From Acidovorax sp. KKS102 (lineage in GTDB: Bacteria > Pseudomonadota > Gammaproteobacteria > Burkholderiales > Burkholderiaceae_C), in the NCBI RefSeq assembly GCF_000302535.1, contig NC_018708.1, positions 682,001 through 746,000 on the forward strand: a stretch of 64,000 bases of DNA. The letters are read 5' to 3'. Each line of letters opens with the position of its first letter. The first letter of the stretch is position 1. A model generated the notes under the pieces. That model saw only the letters and a list, made by a program, of their open reading frames with translations. It did not search any database and had not been told where the DNA came from. Shown one piece after another: positions 52,029 through 61,397 of this stretch. The translations under genes were made by a program, and so were the position numbers.

Positions 52029-53959
52029 AAAGAATCCTCATCGCCAATCGCGGCGAAATCGCCCGCCGGGTGATCCAAACCGCCCACCGCATGGGCATCG
52101 ACACCGTCGCGGTCTACTCCGACCCCGATGCCAACGCCCTCCATGTGCGCGAAGCCACCCAGGCCGTTGCCTTGGGCGGTGCGGCCAGTGCCGACACTTA
52201 TCTGCGCACCGACAAGCTGCTCGCCGCCGCCCGCGCCACCGGGGCCGATGCGGTGCACCCCGGCTATGGCTTCCTCAGCGAGAACGCCGACTTCGCCCAG
52301 GCCGTGGTGGATGCGGGCCTGGCGTGGATCGGCCCACCACCCGCGGCCATCCGCGCCCTGGGCAGCAAGGCCGGTGCCAAGGCGCTGGCCCAGGCGCATG
52401 GCGTGCCCTGCCTGCCCGGCTATGCAGGGGAGGATCAGAGCGACGAGCGTTTTGCCGCCGAGGCTGCGCGCATTGGCACACCCCTCATGGTCAAGGCTGT
52501 GGCCGGTGGGGGAGGGCGGGGCATGCGCCTGGTCACCGACCTGGCGCAGTTGCCCGCCGCACTGGCCAGTGCGCGTTCAGAGGCGCTAGCGGGTTTTGGC
52601 TGTGGCGACCTGCTCATCGAACGCGCGCTGCTGCAGCCGCGCCATGTGGAGGTGCAAGTCTTTGCCGACGCCCACGGAGCGTGCATCCACCTGGGCGAGC
52701 GCGATTGCTCGGTGCAGCGCCGCCACCAGAAAATCATTGAAGAGGCACCCAGCCCAGCGGTGGATGCCGCATTGCGCGAGCGCATGGGCGCCTGCGCCGT
52801 GGCGCTGGCGCAGGCGGCTGGCTACGTAGGCGCGGGCACGGTGGAGTTTCTGCTGGATGGTGAAGACTTCTACCTGATGGAGATGAACACCCGCCTGCAG
52901 GTGGAGCACCCGGTGACCGAAGCGCTCACCGGGCTGGACCTGGTGGAGTGGCAGATCCGCGTGGCGCGCGGCGAACCGCTGCCGCTCACGCAAGACCAAG
53001 TGCATCTGCAAGGCCACGCCATTGAGGTGCGCCTGTGCGCCGAAGACGCGCACTTTCGCCCCCACGCCGGGCGCGTGCTGCAGTTCAGCGCGCCACCAGC
53101 CACTGCGTTCGAGCGGGCCGCGCTGGGCGCGCTGCGCTTTGACCACGCGCTGGAGGAGGGGGCCGAGGTCACCCCCCACTACGACGCGATGCTGGGCAAG
53201 CTCATCGTGCACGCGCCGACGCGGGCCGAGGCCATTGCCGCGCTGGTGCGCGCGCTGCACAGCACCCGCGTGCTGGGCCTGCCCACCAACCGCGCGTTTC
53301 TGGCGGCCTGCTTGCAGCACCCCGTGTTTGCCAGCGGCCGGGCGCTGGTGCCGTTCCTGGCGGAGCATGCCCAGGAGCTGCAGCGGTCGCTATCAAATAA
53401 TGAGCTATCAGTGCATATTCCTTCGGCGCTATCGGCCATTTTTGCTTCAAATCCGATGTCGGACCTGCCTTGTGCCATGGCCAGGCCCCTTCGGCTACGC
53501 CACCAGGGCGAGGTGCACACCATCGCCGTGCGCGAGCTGGGCGGTGGGCGGCTGCAAGTGGAGCAGGCCGGGGCAGAACCTGTGACCTTGCAACTGCCCC
53601 AGCGCGGTGTGTATTCCGTGGCGGTGGGCCCGAGGCGCTGGCACTGGCAAACCGGCGGCGTGGACGGCTGGGTGGAAGACGCATCGTGGGAGCCGGCAGC
53701 CCGCGCGGGCGCCGCCGGTGGCGCCACCGAATTGCGCGCCCCCTTCAACGGCAAGGTGGTCGCGCTGCCCGTCGCCGCAGGCCAGGCGCTGGCGGCGGGC
53801 GATACGGTGGTGGTCATCGAATCCATGAAGCTCGAACACAGCCTGGCCAGCCCCGCAGCCGCCACCGTGGCCGAGCTGCTGGTAGCGCCCGGCCAGCAGG
53901 TGTCGCCCGGCCAGGTGCTGGCCCGCTTTGCACCCGCCACGCAAGGAGCGCCCGCATGA
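52025..53959 (+). CDS. Acyl-CoA carboxylase biotin carboxylase/biotin carrier (alpha) subunit
   Basis: 644 residues from ATG 52025 (an open frame from 51638 overlaps the hydratase gene in another phase). Biotin carboxylase: MKRILIANRGEIARRVI, HPGYGFLSEN, ATP loop KAVAGGGGRGMRLV, EMNTRLQVEHPVTEALTGLDLVEWQ. Biotin carrier domain at the end: APFNGKVVALPVAAGQALAAGDTVVVIESMKLEHSL with the biotin Lys about 602 in E-S-M-K-L-E. It pairs with the beta subunit at 47102, AtuF/LiuD-like. Between residues about 455 and 480 an inverted dispersed repeat is inserted in frame. Confidence 0.9.
   Translation: MKRILIANRGEIARRVIQTAHRMGIDTVAVYSDPDANALHVREATQAVALGGAASADTYLRTDKLLAAARATGADAVHPGYGFLSENADFAQAVVDAGLAWIGPPPAAIRALGSKAGAKALAQAHGVPCLPGYAGEDQSDERFAAEAARIGTPLMVKAVAGGGGRGMRLVTDLAQLPAALASARSEALAGFGCGDLLIERALLQPRHVEVQVFADAHGACIHLGERDCSVQRRHQKIIEEAPSPAVDAALRERMGACAVALAQAAGYVGAGTVEFLLDGEDFYLMEMNTRLQVEHPVTEALTGLDLVEWQIRVARGEPLPLTQDQVHLQGHAIEVRLCAEDAHFRPHAGRVLQFSAPPATAFERAALGALRFDHALEEGAEVTPHYDAMLGKLIVHAPTRAEAIAALVRALHSTRVLGLPTNRAFLAACLQHPVFASGRALVPFLAEHAQELQRSLSNNELSVHIPSALSAIFASNPMSDLPCAMARPLRLRHQGEVHTIAVRELGGGRLQVEQAGAEPVTLQLPQRGVYSVAVGPRRWHWQTGGVDGWVEDASWEPAARAGAAGGATELRAPFNGKVVALPVAAGQALAAGDTVVVIESMKLEHSLASPAAATVAELLVAPGQQVSPGQVLARFAPATQGAPA
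53388..53458 (-). repeat. Dispersed repeat inside the biotin carboxylase gene (inverted copy)
   Basis: On the minus strand it reads AAAAATGGCCGATAGCGC ... CACTGATAGCTCATTATTTGATAG, matching the histidine kinase copy (AAAAATGCCGCTAGCGC ... GTGCTATTGTTTTAG). It encodes the extra RSLSNNELSVHIPSALSAIF-like stretch between the carboxylase and carrier parts. Confidence 0.6.
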
Positions 53960-55215
53960 CCGCCACGTCCGGCGCAAGCTCTGTGAGCGACGAAGACCGC
54001 ACTGCCCTCACCGACACCGTCACCCGCTTTGCCCGCACCGAGATCGCGCCGCATGTGGGCGCGTGGGATGCCGCCGGTGAATTCCCTCGCAGCCTGTACC
54101 GCCGCGCGGCCGACCTGGGCCTGCTGGGTCTGGGCTACCCCGAGCAGTACGGCGGCACGCCTGCCAGCTACGCCTTGCGCATGCCGCTATGGCGCGCACT
54201 CAGCCGCCACGGCGCCAGCGGCGGCGTGCTGGCCAGCCTGCTGTCGCACAACATCGGTCTACCGCCCGTGCTGGCGCATGGCAGCGACGCTGTGCGCGCT
54301 GAGGTCATTCCACCGGTGCTGGCGGGCGAGCAGATTGCCGCACTGGCGATTACCGAACCCGGTGGCGGGTCCGACGTAGCCCAGCTCAAGACCACCGCGC
54401 GGCGCGAGGGTGACGACTACATCGTCAACGGCGAAAAGGTGTTCATCACCTCTGGCATGCGCGCGGACTGGATCACGGTGGCTGTGAGGACTGGCGACGC
54501 TGGCAGAGACCATGAGCCCCCACGCTCCCCTGCTTCGCATGGGTCGCTGCCCCCCGAGGGGGCGCTTGCCGCCTTGGGGCGGCCCGGCGGCGGCAAAGGC
54601 AGCGCAGGCATCTCCATGCTGCTCATCCCCGGCCACAGCGCAGGCCTGTCGCGCAGCAAGCTCGACAAGATGGGCTGGCTCTGCTCCGACACCGCCCACC
54701 TGCGCTTTGACAACGTGCGCGTGCCCGCCCGCTACCTGCTGGGCGAAGAGGGCGCGGGCTTTCGCATCATCATGGCCAACTTCAACGGCGAGCGCTTTGG
54801 CCTCGCCGCATCGGCCCTGGGCTTTGCCGAGGCCTGCTACGACGAGGCCCTGGCCTGGGCCCGCCAGCGCAAGACCTTTGGCGCCGCGCTGGTCGAGCAC
54901 CAGGTCATCCGCCACAAGCTGGTGGACATGCAAATGCGCATCCAGTCCACCGCCGCGTGGTGCGAATCCGTGGCCGCGCAGGCCGACGCGGGCCGCACCG
55001 GACCGGAATGGGTAGCGAGTGTGTGCCTGCTGAAAAACCACGCCACCCAAACCATGCAGTTCTGCGCCGACCAGGCCGTGCAGATCCTCGGCGGCATGGG
55101 CTTCATGCGCGGTACCGTCAGCGAGCGCATCTACCGCGAGGTCAAGGTGATGATGATCGGCGGCGGTGCTGAAGAAATCATGAAAGACCTGGCTGCCAGG
55201 CAGCTCGGCATTTGA
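53956..55215 (+). CDS. Acyl-CoA dehydrogenase with an in-frame repeat insertion
   Basis: 419 residues from ATG 53956 (ATGA overlap with the carboxylase stop). Motifs: LAITEPGGGSDVAQLKTTARREGDDYIVNGEKVFITSGMRADW and ILGGMGFMRGTVSERIYREVKVMMIGGGAEEIM. As in the AtuD-like enzyme the YEGT-type Glu is absent, and FNGERFGLAASALG offers the alternative catalytic Glu. Between AVRTGD and GSAGISMLLIPG there is an extra segment of about 31 residues (RDHEPPRSPASHGSLPPEGA...), encoded by a GC-rich repeat (54505-54597). The family usually has two to five residues there. The loop is on the surface in this fold, so the enzyme may tolerate it. Confidence 0.88.
   Translation: MTATSGASSVSDEDRTALTDTVTRFARTEIAPHVGAWDAAGEFPRSLYRRAADLGLLGLGYPEQYGGTPASYALRMPLWRALSRHGASGGVLASLLSHNIGLPPVLAHGSDAVRAEVIPPVLAGEQIAALAITEPGGGSDVAQLKTTARREGDDYIVNGEKVFITSGMRADWITVAVRTGDAGRDHEPPRSPASHGSLPPEGALAALGRPGGGKGSAGISMLLIPGHSAGLSRSKLDKMGWLCSDTAHLRFDNVRVPARYLLGEEGAGFRIIMANFNGERFGLAASALGFAEACYDEALAWARQRKTFGAALVEHQVIRHKLVDMQMRIQSTAAWCESVAAQADAGRTGPEWVASVCLLKNHATQTMQFCADQAVQILGGMGFMRGTVSERIYREVKVMMIGGGAEEIMKDLAARQLGI
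54505..54597 (+). repeat. GC-rich intergenic-type repeat inside the acyl-CoA dehydrogenase gene
   Basis: GCCCCCACGCTCCCCTGC ... GCTGCCCCCCGAGGGGGCGC, then GCCGCCTTGGGGCGGC. CCCCCGAGGGGG and GCCGCC...GGCGGC form hairpins. Units of this form usually lie between genes in Acidovorax and relatives. Here it is in frame and adds about 31 codons. Confidence 0.6.
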
Positions 55216-55229
55216 AGGAGACAGGCACC

Positions 55230-56135
55230 ATGCACAGCACCGACCACGGCAACAAAGCCATCATCACCTGCGCCATCACCGGCGTGCTGACCGACCCCGG
55301 CCAGCATCACGTGCCCGTCACGCCCGAGCAATTGGCAAAAGAAGCCCGCCGCGCCTACGACGCAGGCGCGGCCGTGGTGCACGTGCACTTTCGCAACCAG
55401 GAGCCCGGCAAAGGCCACCTGCCCAGCTGGGACCCGCAGGTGGCGCGCGACTGCGTGCAGGCCATGCGCGAGGCCTGCCCGGGTTTGATCATCAATCAGA
55501 CCACCGGCGTGGTCGGCCCCAATTACCAGGGCCCGCTGGATTGCCTGCGCGCCACCCGCCCCGAGATGGCCGCGTGCAACGCAGGCTCGCTCAACTACCT
55601 GAAGGTGCGCAGCAACGGCACCTGGGCCTGGCCGCCCATGCTGTTCGACAACCAGCCCGCCAAGGTCAAGGACTTCATCGACGTGATGCTGGAAACCGGC
55701 ACGCTGCCCGAGTTCGAATGCTTTGACGTGGGCATCGTGCGCTGCGTGGAGATGTATGTGCAGACCGGCATGTACACCGAGCGCCTGCCCGAGTACAACT
55801 TTGTGATGGGCGTCGAATCCGGCATGCCCGCCGACCCGGACCTGCTGCCCATCTTGCTCAAGCTGAAAATCAAGGACGCCCCTTGGCAAGCCACCGTCAT
55901 CGGCCGCAGCGAGATCTGGCCCGTGCACCAGCGCGTGGCCGAGCTGGGTGGGCATTTGCGCTCGGGGCTGGAGGACACGTTCTATCTGCCGGATGGGACC
56001 AAGGCGGATTCGAATGGGCCGTTGATTGAGAAACTGGCGGAGTACGCGCGCAATGCGGGGCGGAGGGTGGCTTCGCCGGAGGAGGCGCGGGGGATGTTGG
56101 GGTTGAAACCGTTGGAGGCTGCGACTGCGCTTTGA
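55230..56135 (+). CDS. Beta-keto acid cleavage enzyme (BKACE/DUF849 family)
   Basis: 301 residues from ATG 55230 with AAGGAG ten nt upstream. KAIITCAITGVL, TPEQLAKEARRAYDAGAAVVHVHFR (metal-binding His pair, H-V-H), NQTTGV, CNAGSLNYL and GGHLRSGLEDTFYLPDGTKADSNGPLIEKL are family motifs; the Glu in LRSGLED is also a signature. BKACE enzymes condense a beta-keto acid with acetyl-CoA to give acetoacetate and an acyl-CoA. The founding member is 3-keto-5-aminohexanoate cleavage enzyme. Here the natural substrate may be a keto acid from the carboxylase pathway in the same operon. Confidence 0.9.
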   Translation: MHSTDHGNKAIITCAITGVLTDPGQHHVPVTPEQLAKEARRAYDAGAAVVHVHFRNQEPGKGHLPSWDPQVARDCVQAMREACPGLIINQTTGVVGPNYQGPLDCLRATRPEMAACNAGSLNYLKVRSNGTWAWPPMLFDNQPAKVKDFIDVMLETGTLPEFECFDVGIVRCVEMYVQTGMYTERLPEYNFVMGVESGMPADPDLLPILLKLKIKDAPWQATVIGRSEIWPVHQRVAELGGHLRSGLEDTFYLPDGTKADSNGPLIEKLAEYARNAGRRVASPEEARGMLGLKPLEAATAL

Positions 56136-56149
56136 TGGGTGTCGATACC

Positions 56150-56215
56150 TCGCGGTTTTAGGTGTTTTTGGCCTCTAGCGCTTAATGGATAAGCACTAAT
56201 AGCTACACATTAAAT
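56150..56215 (+). repeat. Dispersed repeat, intergenic copy
   Basis: TTTTTGGCCTCTAGCGC followed by TTAATGGATAAGC and ACTAATAGCTAC. This is the most typical form of the Comamonadaceae unit in the window and lies just after the BKACE gene. Confidence 0.65.
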
Positions 56216-56261
56216 AGCGATCGGATCGCATGGTCGTGATGAGGTAGATCCTCGGCCGTTT

Positions 56262-56298
56262 CCTTGCAAATTGATCGGGGCGCGATCAATTTGCAAGG
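56262..56298. repeat. 16-bp perfect inverted repeat between converging genes
   Basis: CCTTGCAAATTGATCG (56262-56277) and its complement (56283-56298) flank GGGCG. Outer matches (GTAGA and CCTCG at 56244-56254 against CGAGG and TCTAC at 56300-56314) extend the structure. It can act in either direction at the end of the BKACE operon and the PIN gene; a small mobile remnant is another possibility. Confidence 0.65.
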
Positions 56299-56347
56299 AC
56301 GAGGGGTTCTCTACCTACAGCCGACATGTTGGTTTCCAATCTCGGCG

Positions 56348-56893
56348 CTAAACCTTGATCGGCCTTAAGGTCGTTGGTGAATTGATTGATGGCGGAGGAA
56401 CACCGACCAAATGAAGCTGCTTGGCCCATTCGGGGAGGGGTAGCTCCGAAGTGGTTGCAAATGGGATACCCCAGTCTTTCGCCAATTTGCAGACATCTTC
56501 ATCATCTGCAACGACGGAGGCGTTGCGTACCTTTGCAATCGCCAATATTTGCCGATCAACCTTGACCTTTTGCCAGGCAGTATTGCGTCCCAGAGGATGG
56601 CGCTTGTTGCCTGTGGCGTTTGCGGTCGCTTGCATCGCTGCGCATTCTTCTGCCGCCACATGATCAAAAGGTGCGACCAATACGAAGCGGCTACTCATCA
56701 GCGCGTCGAGCAGGGCTTTGCCAGCAGACCCTGCGCCAACCAAATATTCGGTGACGACCAGGGTGGGGATGATTAGTTGACCTCGCGTCTTGTCAATGTC
56801 TTCGACCAACCCCTTTAGCCGATCCTGAATATTCCGTGGTGAGCGCTTGTCTAGCAGGTAGATCAGTGCATTGGTGTCCACAAGTACGCGCAT
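56348..56893 (-). CDS. PIN-domain protein (VapC-like toxin)
   Basis: 181 residues from the ATG at 56893; an extension of nine codons upstream overlaps the partner gene. Begins MRVLVDTNALIYLLDKRSPR: the first PIN Asp. The other acidic residues are Glu in LVVTEYLVGAG (about 50) and the Asp pair in VVADDEDVCKLAKDWG (about 140). This is a Mg-dependent ribonuclease fold. It starts at TAATG, overlapping the stop of the gene at 56893-57630. Length is longer than a classic VapC (about 130), with an insertion after the Glu motif and a Pro-rich tail. Confidence 0.78.
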   Translation of the reverse strand: MRVLVDTNALIYLLDKRSPRNIQDRLKGLVEDIDKTRGQLIIPTLVVTEYLVGAGSAGKALLDALMSSRFVLVAPFDHVAAEECAAMQATANATGNKRHPLGRNTAWQKVKVDRQILAIAKVRNASVVADDEDVCKLAKDWGIPFATTSELPLPEWAKQLHLVGVPPPSINSPTTLRPIKV

Positions 56894-57630
56894 TAGTCTT
56901 CTCCCCGCGACTTCTTCCATTCGGCAATCGGATCACCCACCTTGTGCCAATCATTGCCTGGCAGCTCACTCAAGCGCTCCAGGAGATCAACTATTGGCGT
57001 TCCGTCCAACTCCACGAACTCATCGACAAGTACGCCTGTGCAGGACCATTGGCCATCGCTATCCCGTTTCCATGTTGCGAGGCCGTGGACTCTGATCTCA
57101 GCTCCGAACAGATAGTGGGCCAGCCTTTTTGCTAACTCCCGCCCTCGAATAGTCACGTCAATGTATTCACCTTCGGGCGTTTCGAGGGTCATGGGAACAG
57201 TCTCGTCCCGCCCCCCGATCTTGATCACTTTGCCAACTACGCTATCCACTTGCTGGACGACGCGTTCTTCTTGCGGGGCAGTGACGTTCAGCGCACCAGG
57301 AAATGCCAACAAGGTAGCGCCGTCTCGATTGCGAACTTCGCCATGCCAACCTTTTGCGCGCAGGTACTCGTCGATGCGAACTACCTTTGTCATGGTTTGC
57401 CCCTTGGATCGAGCTTCAACCAATTGCATCTGTACAGCTACAGCAGCAGGTTCATCAACTTTGGCCTGAATGCGGGCACTGCCCGTGCGAAGTGCTCCGA
57501 AGTGAACAGCCCCGGGGCTGCCAAGCAACTCAGCAAAACGTTTCGCCAGTTCGCCGAAGTCCAGCAACGGCAGTGCCTTTGGCTTGGTGCCAAATACATG
57601 CAGTTCGTAGCTCCAGTCGAGAGGTTTCAT
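56893..57630 (-). CDS. Hypothetical protein, partner of the PIN-domain gene
   Basis: 245 residues from ATG 57630 with GAGGAG seven nt upstream. Not recognised. It is acidic/basic mixed and beta-rich, starting MKPLDWSYELHVFGTKPKALPLLDFGELAKRFAELLGSPGAVHFGALRTGSARIQAKVD, with further segments VVGKVIKIGGRDETVPMTLETPEGEYIDVTIRGRELAKRLAHYLFGAEIRVHG. The second half looks like a small barrel of the OB or SPOUT type with GxATWKRDxDGxW. No helix-turn-helix or AbrB/MazE-type antitoxin is evident. Overlap with the PIN gene (TAATG) implies that the two act together. Confidence 0.7.
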   Translation of the reverse strand: MKPLDWSYELHVFGTKPKALPLLDFGELAKRFAELLGSPGAVHFGALRTGSARIQAKVDEPAAVAVQMQLVEARSKGQTMTKVVRIDEYLRAKGWHGEVRNRDGATLLAFPGALNVTAPQEERVVQQVDSVVGKVIKIGGRDETVPMTLETPEGEYIDVTIRGRELAKRLAHYLFGAEIRVHGLATWKRDSDGQWSCTGVLVDEFVELDGTPIVDLLERLSELPGNDWHKVGDPIAEWKKSRGED

Positions 57631-57633
57631 CAA

Positions 57634-57850
57634 ACGCTCCTCAGCGCGACAAATATTCAGTATGGCGCCCAGCCTAGCACGCCTTGCTTGTGTTACTGCC
57701 TAGCGTAAGTCTGATTAGCTTAGGTTGCCTTGAAATGCTGTTCAACGATCTTTTGGCGCAGCAGCTCGCAGTCATTGCTTTCGGGGCGTGACGGACCCAA
57801 CGCAGAGCACCCTGAATGAGCTTGGTCGGCGTCGACTGATGGAGGTTGTA
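57634..57850. other. Intergenic stretch between the PIN operon and the fatty-acid genes
   Basis: About 215 nt, with the promoter of the PIN operon expected near 57650-57720 on the minus strand. No gene and no strong terminator was seen. Confidence 0.4.
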
Positions 57851-60022
57851 CTAATAACTCGGACGATACCTTTCCACAGTCTCTCGAGCTTTCGCATCTA
57901 GAGAAAAGCCGGTTCCATACTTCGCCGCCAGTTCATCCGCGCGCTTCAGGAACGTCTCCATCCCAGTTCCATAAACAAACTGCATCGCCCCCCCCGTCCA
58001 CGCCGGAAACCCAATCCCAAATATCGACCCGATGTTCGCGTCATGCACGCTGGTCAGCACGCCCTCGGCCAGGCAGCGCGCGGTTTCGATGGCCTGGCGG
58101 TAGAGCAGCCTGTCCTGAATCTCCTGCACGCTCCATTCCACACCCGGCTTTTCGAACAGAGGCTTCAGCTCGGGCCACAGGTGCTTCTTGGCGCCTGCGG
58201 GGTAGTCATAAAAACCGCCGCCACCGGCGCGGCCAGGGCGCTTCAGTTCCTTGACCATGCGCTCCACCAGCAGCTCGCCGGGTGTGGCGGTGTAGGTCTT
58301 GCCTTCGGCGGCGTAGTCGGCACGGGTCTGGTCCAGCACATGCACGCTCAGGGTCAGCGCGGTCTCGTCCAGCACGGCCAAGGGGCCCACGGGCAGGCCG
58401 GCCTGCATGGCTGCGTTTTCAATCGCGGCGGCGGGGATGCCTTCGCCCAGCATGGCGGCGCCTTCCATCACAAAGGTGCCGAAGGTGCGGCTGGTGTAGA
58501 AGCCGCGGGAGTCGTTGACGACGATGGGCACTTTGCCCAAGGCCTGCACGTAGTCGAACGCGCGGGCCACGGTTTCGTCGTCCGTCTGTTTGCCGCGGAT
58601 GATCTCGACCAGCTTCATCTTGTCCACGGGGCTGAAGAAGTGGATGCCGACAAACTTCTCGGGCCGGCTGCTGGCCGTGGCCAGGCCGCTGATGGGCAGG
58701 GTGGAGGTGTTGCTGGCAAAGAAGCCGCCGGGCGCGAGTTGTGGCTCAGCCTCTTGGGTGACCTTGGCCTTGAGGTCGCGGTTTTCAAACACGGCTTCGA
58801 TGATGAGGTCGCAGCCTGCCAAGTCGGCCGCGCTGGCCGTGGGGGTGATACGGGCCAACAGCGCCTGCTGCGCCTCGGCCGTCATGCGGCCTTTGTCCAC
58901 GCGGGCCTGGGTGAGCTTGGCGCTGTAGGCCTTGCCAGCTTCGGCCTTCTCCGTGCTCACGTCCTTGAGCACGGTGGCAATGCCCCGGCTGGCCTGGGCC
59001 CAGGCGATGCCTGCGCCCATCATGCCCGCGCCCAGGATGCCGACCTTTTGCGGCTTGTAGCGTGGGGCCGAGCCAGGGCGAGACTTGCCGCTCTTGATCG
59101 CGTTCATGTCGAAGAAGAACGTGTTGATCATGTTGCGCGCCACGGGGCCGGTCATCAGGCGGGCGAGGTAGCGGCTTTCGATGCGCAGGGCGGTGTCGTA
59201 GTCCACCATGGCGCCTTCGACCATCGCGGCGAGGGCCGCCTCGGGCGCGGGGTAGCGGCCGCGCGTGGTCTTCTTGAGCATGGCGGGCGCCACCGTCAGG
59301 GCACCCGCGATCTTGGGGTTGGCCGGCGTGCCGCCGGGCATCTTGTAGTTTTTGTCGTCCCACGGATGCACCGCGTGTGGGTGGGTGGCGATGTGGGCCA
59401 GCGCGGCGGGCAGCAGTTGCTCGCGCGTAGCGACCAGCTCGTGCACCAGTTGCAGTTCCAGCGCCTCGGCGGGGTTGAAGAGCTTGCCTTCCAGGATGTA
59501 GGGCTGCGCGCCCATCAGCCCCAGCAGGCGCGTCATCTTGGTCACGCCGGTGGCGCCGGGCATCAGGCCCAGCGTGACTTCGGGCAGGCCGAACTGGATC
59601 TTGGGGTCGGCCACGGCGATGCGGTAGTGGGCGACCAGCGCCACCTCCCACCCACCGCCCAGCGCTGCGCCATTGAGGCAGGCCACCACGGGGATACCCA
59701 GCGTTTCGAGCGTGCGGAAGTGCTTCTTCATGCGCTCGATTTCGCCAAACGCGTTGGGCGCATCGGCGGGTGTGAGGCGCATGGTGGCCTTGAGGTCGGC
59801 ACCGGCAAAGAAGCTGGTCTTGGCCGATGCCAGCACGATGCCTTTGAGCGCGGGGCCCAAGCGTTCGCGGTCGCCCAGCACCTGGGCCGTGACCTCGCCC
59901 AGCTCTTGCTGCCACTGGCGGCACATGGTGTTGACGGGGGAGTTGGTTTCGTCAAAGGTGATGACGACAACTTCGCCGTCGGTGCCCTGGGCGGGGATGA
60001 GTTCGTAGCGGATGGTTTGCAT
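57851..60022 (-). CDS. Enoyl-CoA hydratase / 3-hydroxyacyl-CoA dehydrogenase fusion (FadJ/FadB type)
   Basis: 723 residues from the ATG at 60022 (GGAGA upstream). Crotonase domain first: FFAGADLKATMRL, VVACLNGAALGGGWEVALVAHYRIAVADPKIQFGLPEVTLGLMPGATG. Then VGILGAGMMGAGIAWAQASRG (NAD site, about 335) and FVGIHFFSPVDKMKLVEIIRG. This domain order is the FadB/FadJ order, opposite to the 37366 gene. It hydrates and oxidises acyl-CoA intermediates; the thiolase gene lies 23 nt upstream in the same operon. Confidence 0.92.
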   Translation of the reverse strand: MQTIRYELIPAQGTDGEVVVITFDETNSPVNTMCRQWQQELGEVTAQVLGDRERLGPALKGIVLASAKTSFFAGADLKATMRLTPADAPNAFGEIERMKKHFRTLETLGIPVVACLNGAALGGGWEVALVAHYRIAVADPKIQFGLPEVTLGLMPGATGVTKMTRLLGLMGAQPYILEGKLFNPAEALELQLVHELVATREQLLPAALAHIATHPHAVHPWDDKNYKMPGGTPANPKIAGALTVAPAMLKKTTRGRYPAPEAALAAMVEGAMVDYDTALRIESRYLARLMTGPVARNMINTFFFDMNAIKSGKSRPGSAPRYKPQKVGILGAGMMGAGIAWAQASRGIATVLKDVSTEKAEAGKAYSAKLTQARVDKGRMTAEAQQALLARITPTASAADLAGCDLIIEAVFENRDLKAKVTQEAEPQLAPGGFFASNTSTLPISGLATASSRPEKFVGIHFFSPVDKMKLVEIIRGKQTDDETVARAFDYVQALGKVPIVVNDSRGFYTSRTFGTFVMEGAAMLGEGIPAAAIENAAMQAGLPVGPLAVLDETALTLSVHVLDQTRADYAAEGKTYTATPGELLVERMVKELKRPGRAGGGGFYDYPAGAKKHLWPELKPLFEKPGVEWSVQEIQDRLLYRQAIETARCLAEGVLTSVHDANIGSIFGIGFPAWTGGAMQFVYGTGMETFLKRADELAAKYGTGFSLDAKARETVERYRPSY

Positions 60023-60045
60023 GTTGTTGTCTCCTTCCCAGTCAA

Positions 60046-61251
<1,206 letters not shown>

Positions 61252-61397
61252 GAGTGGTCTCCGGTGGTTTCTCTGAACTTCAAGCGGGTATCGTGGTGAA
61301 GCCGCTGGGCTGGCCCACGCCGCTACAAGGTGCTTTCTGACGCGGGTGCAGTGGTTTTTGCACTATCTTTCGGCGGTTGCTATCTACATTTCTGGCT

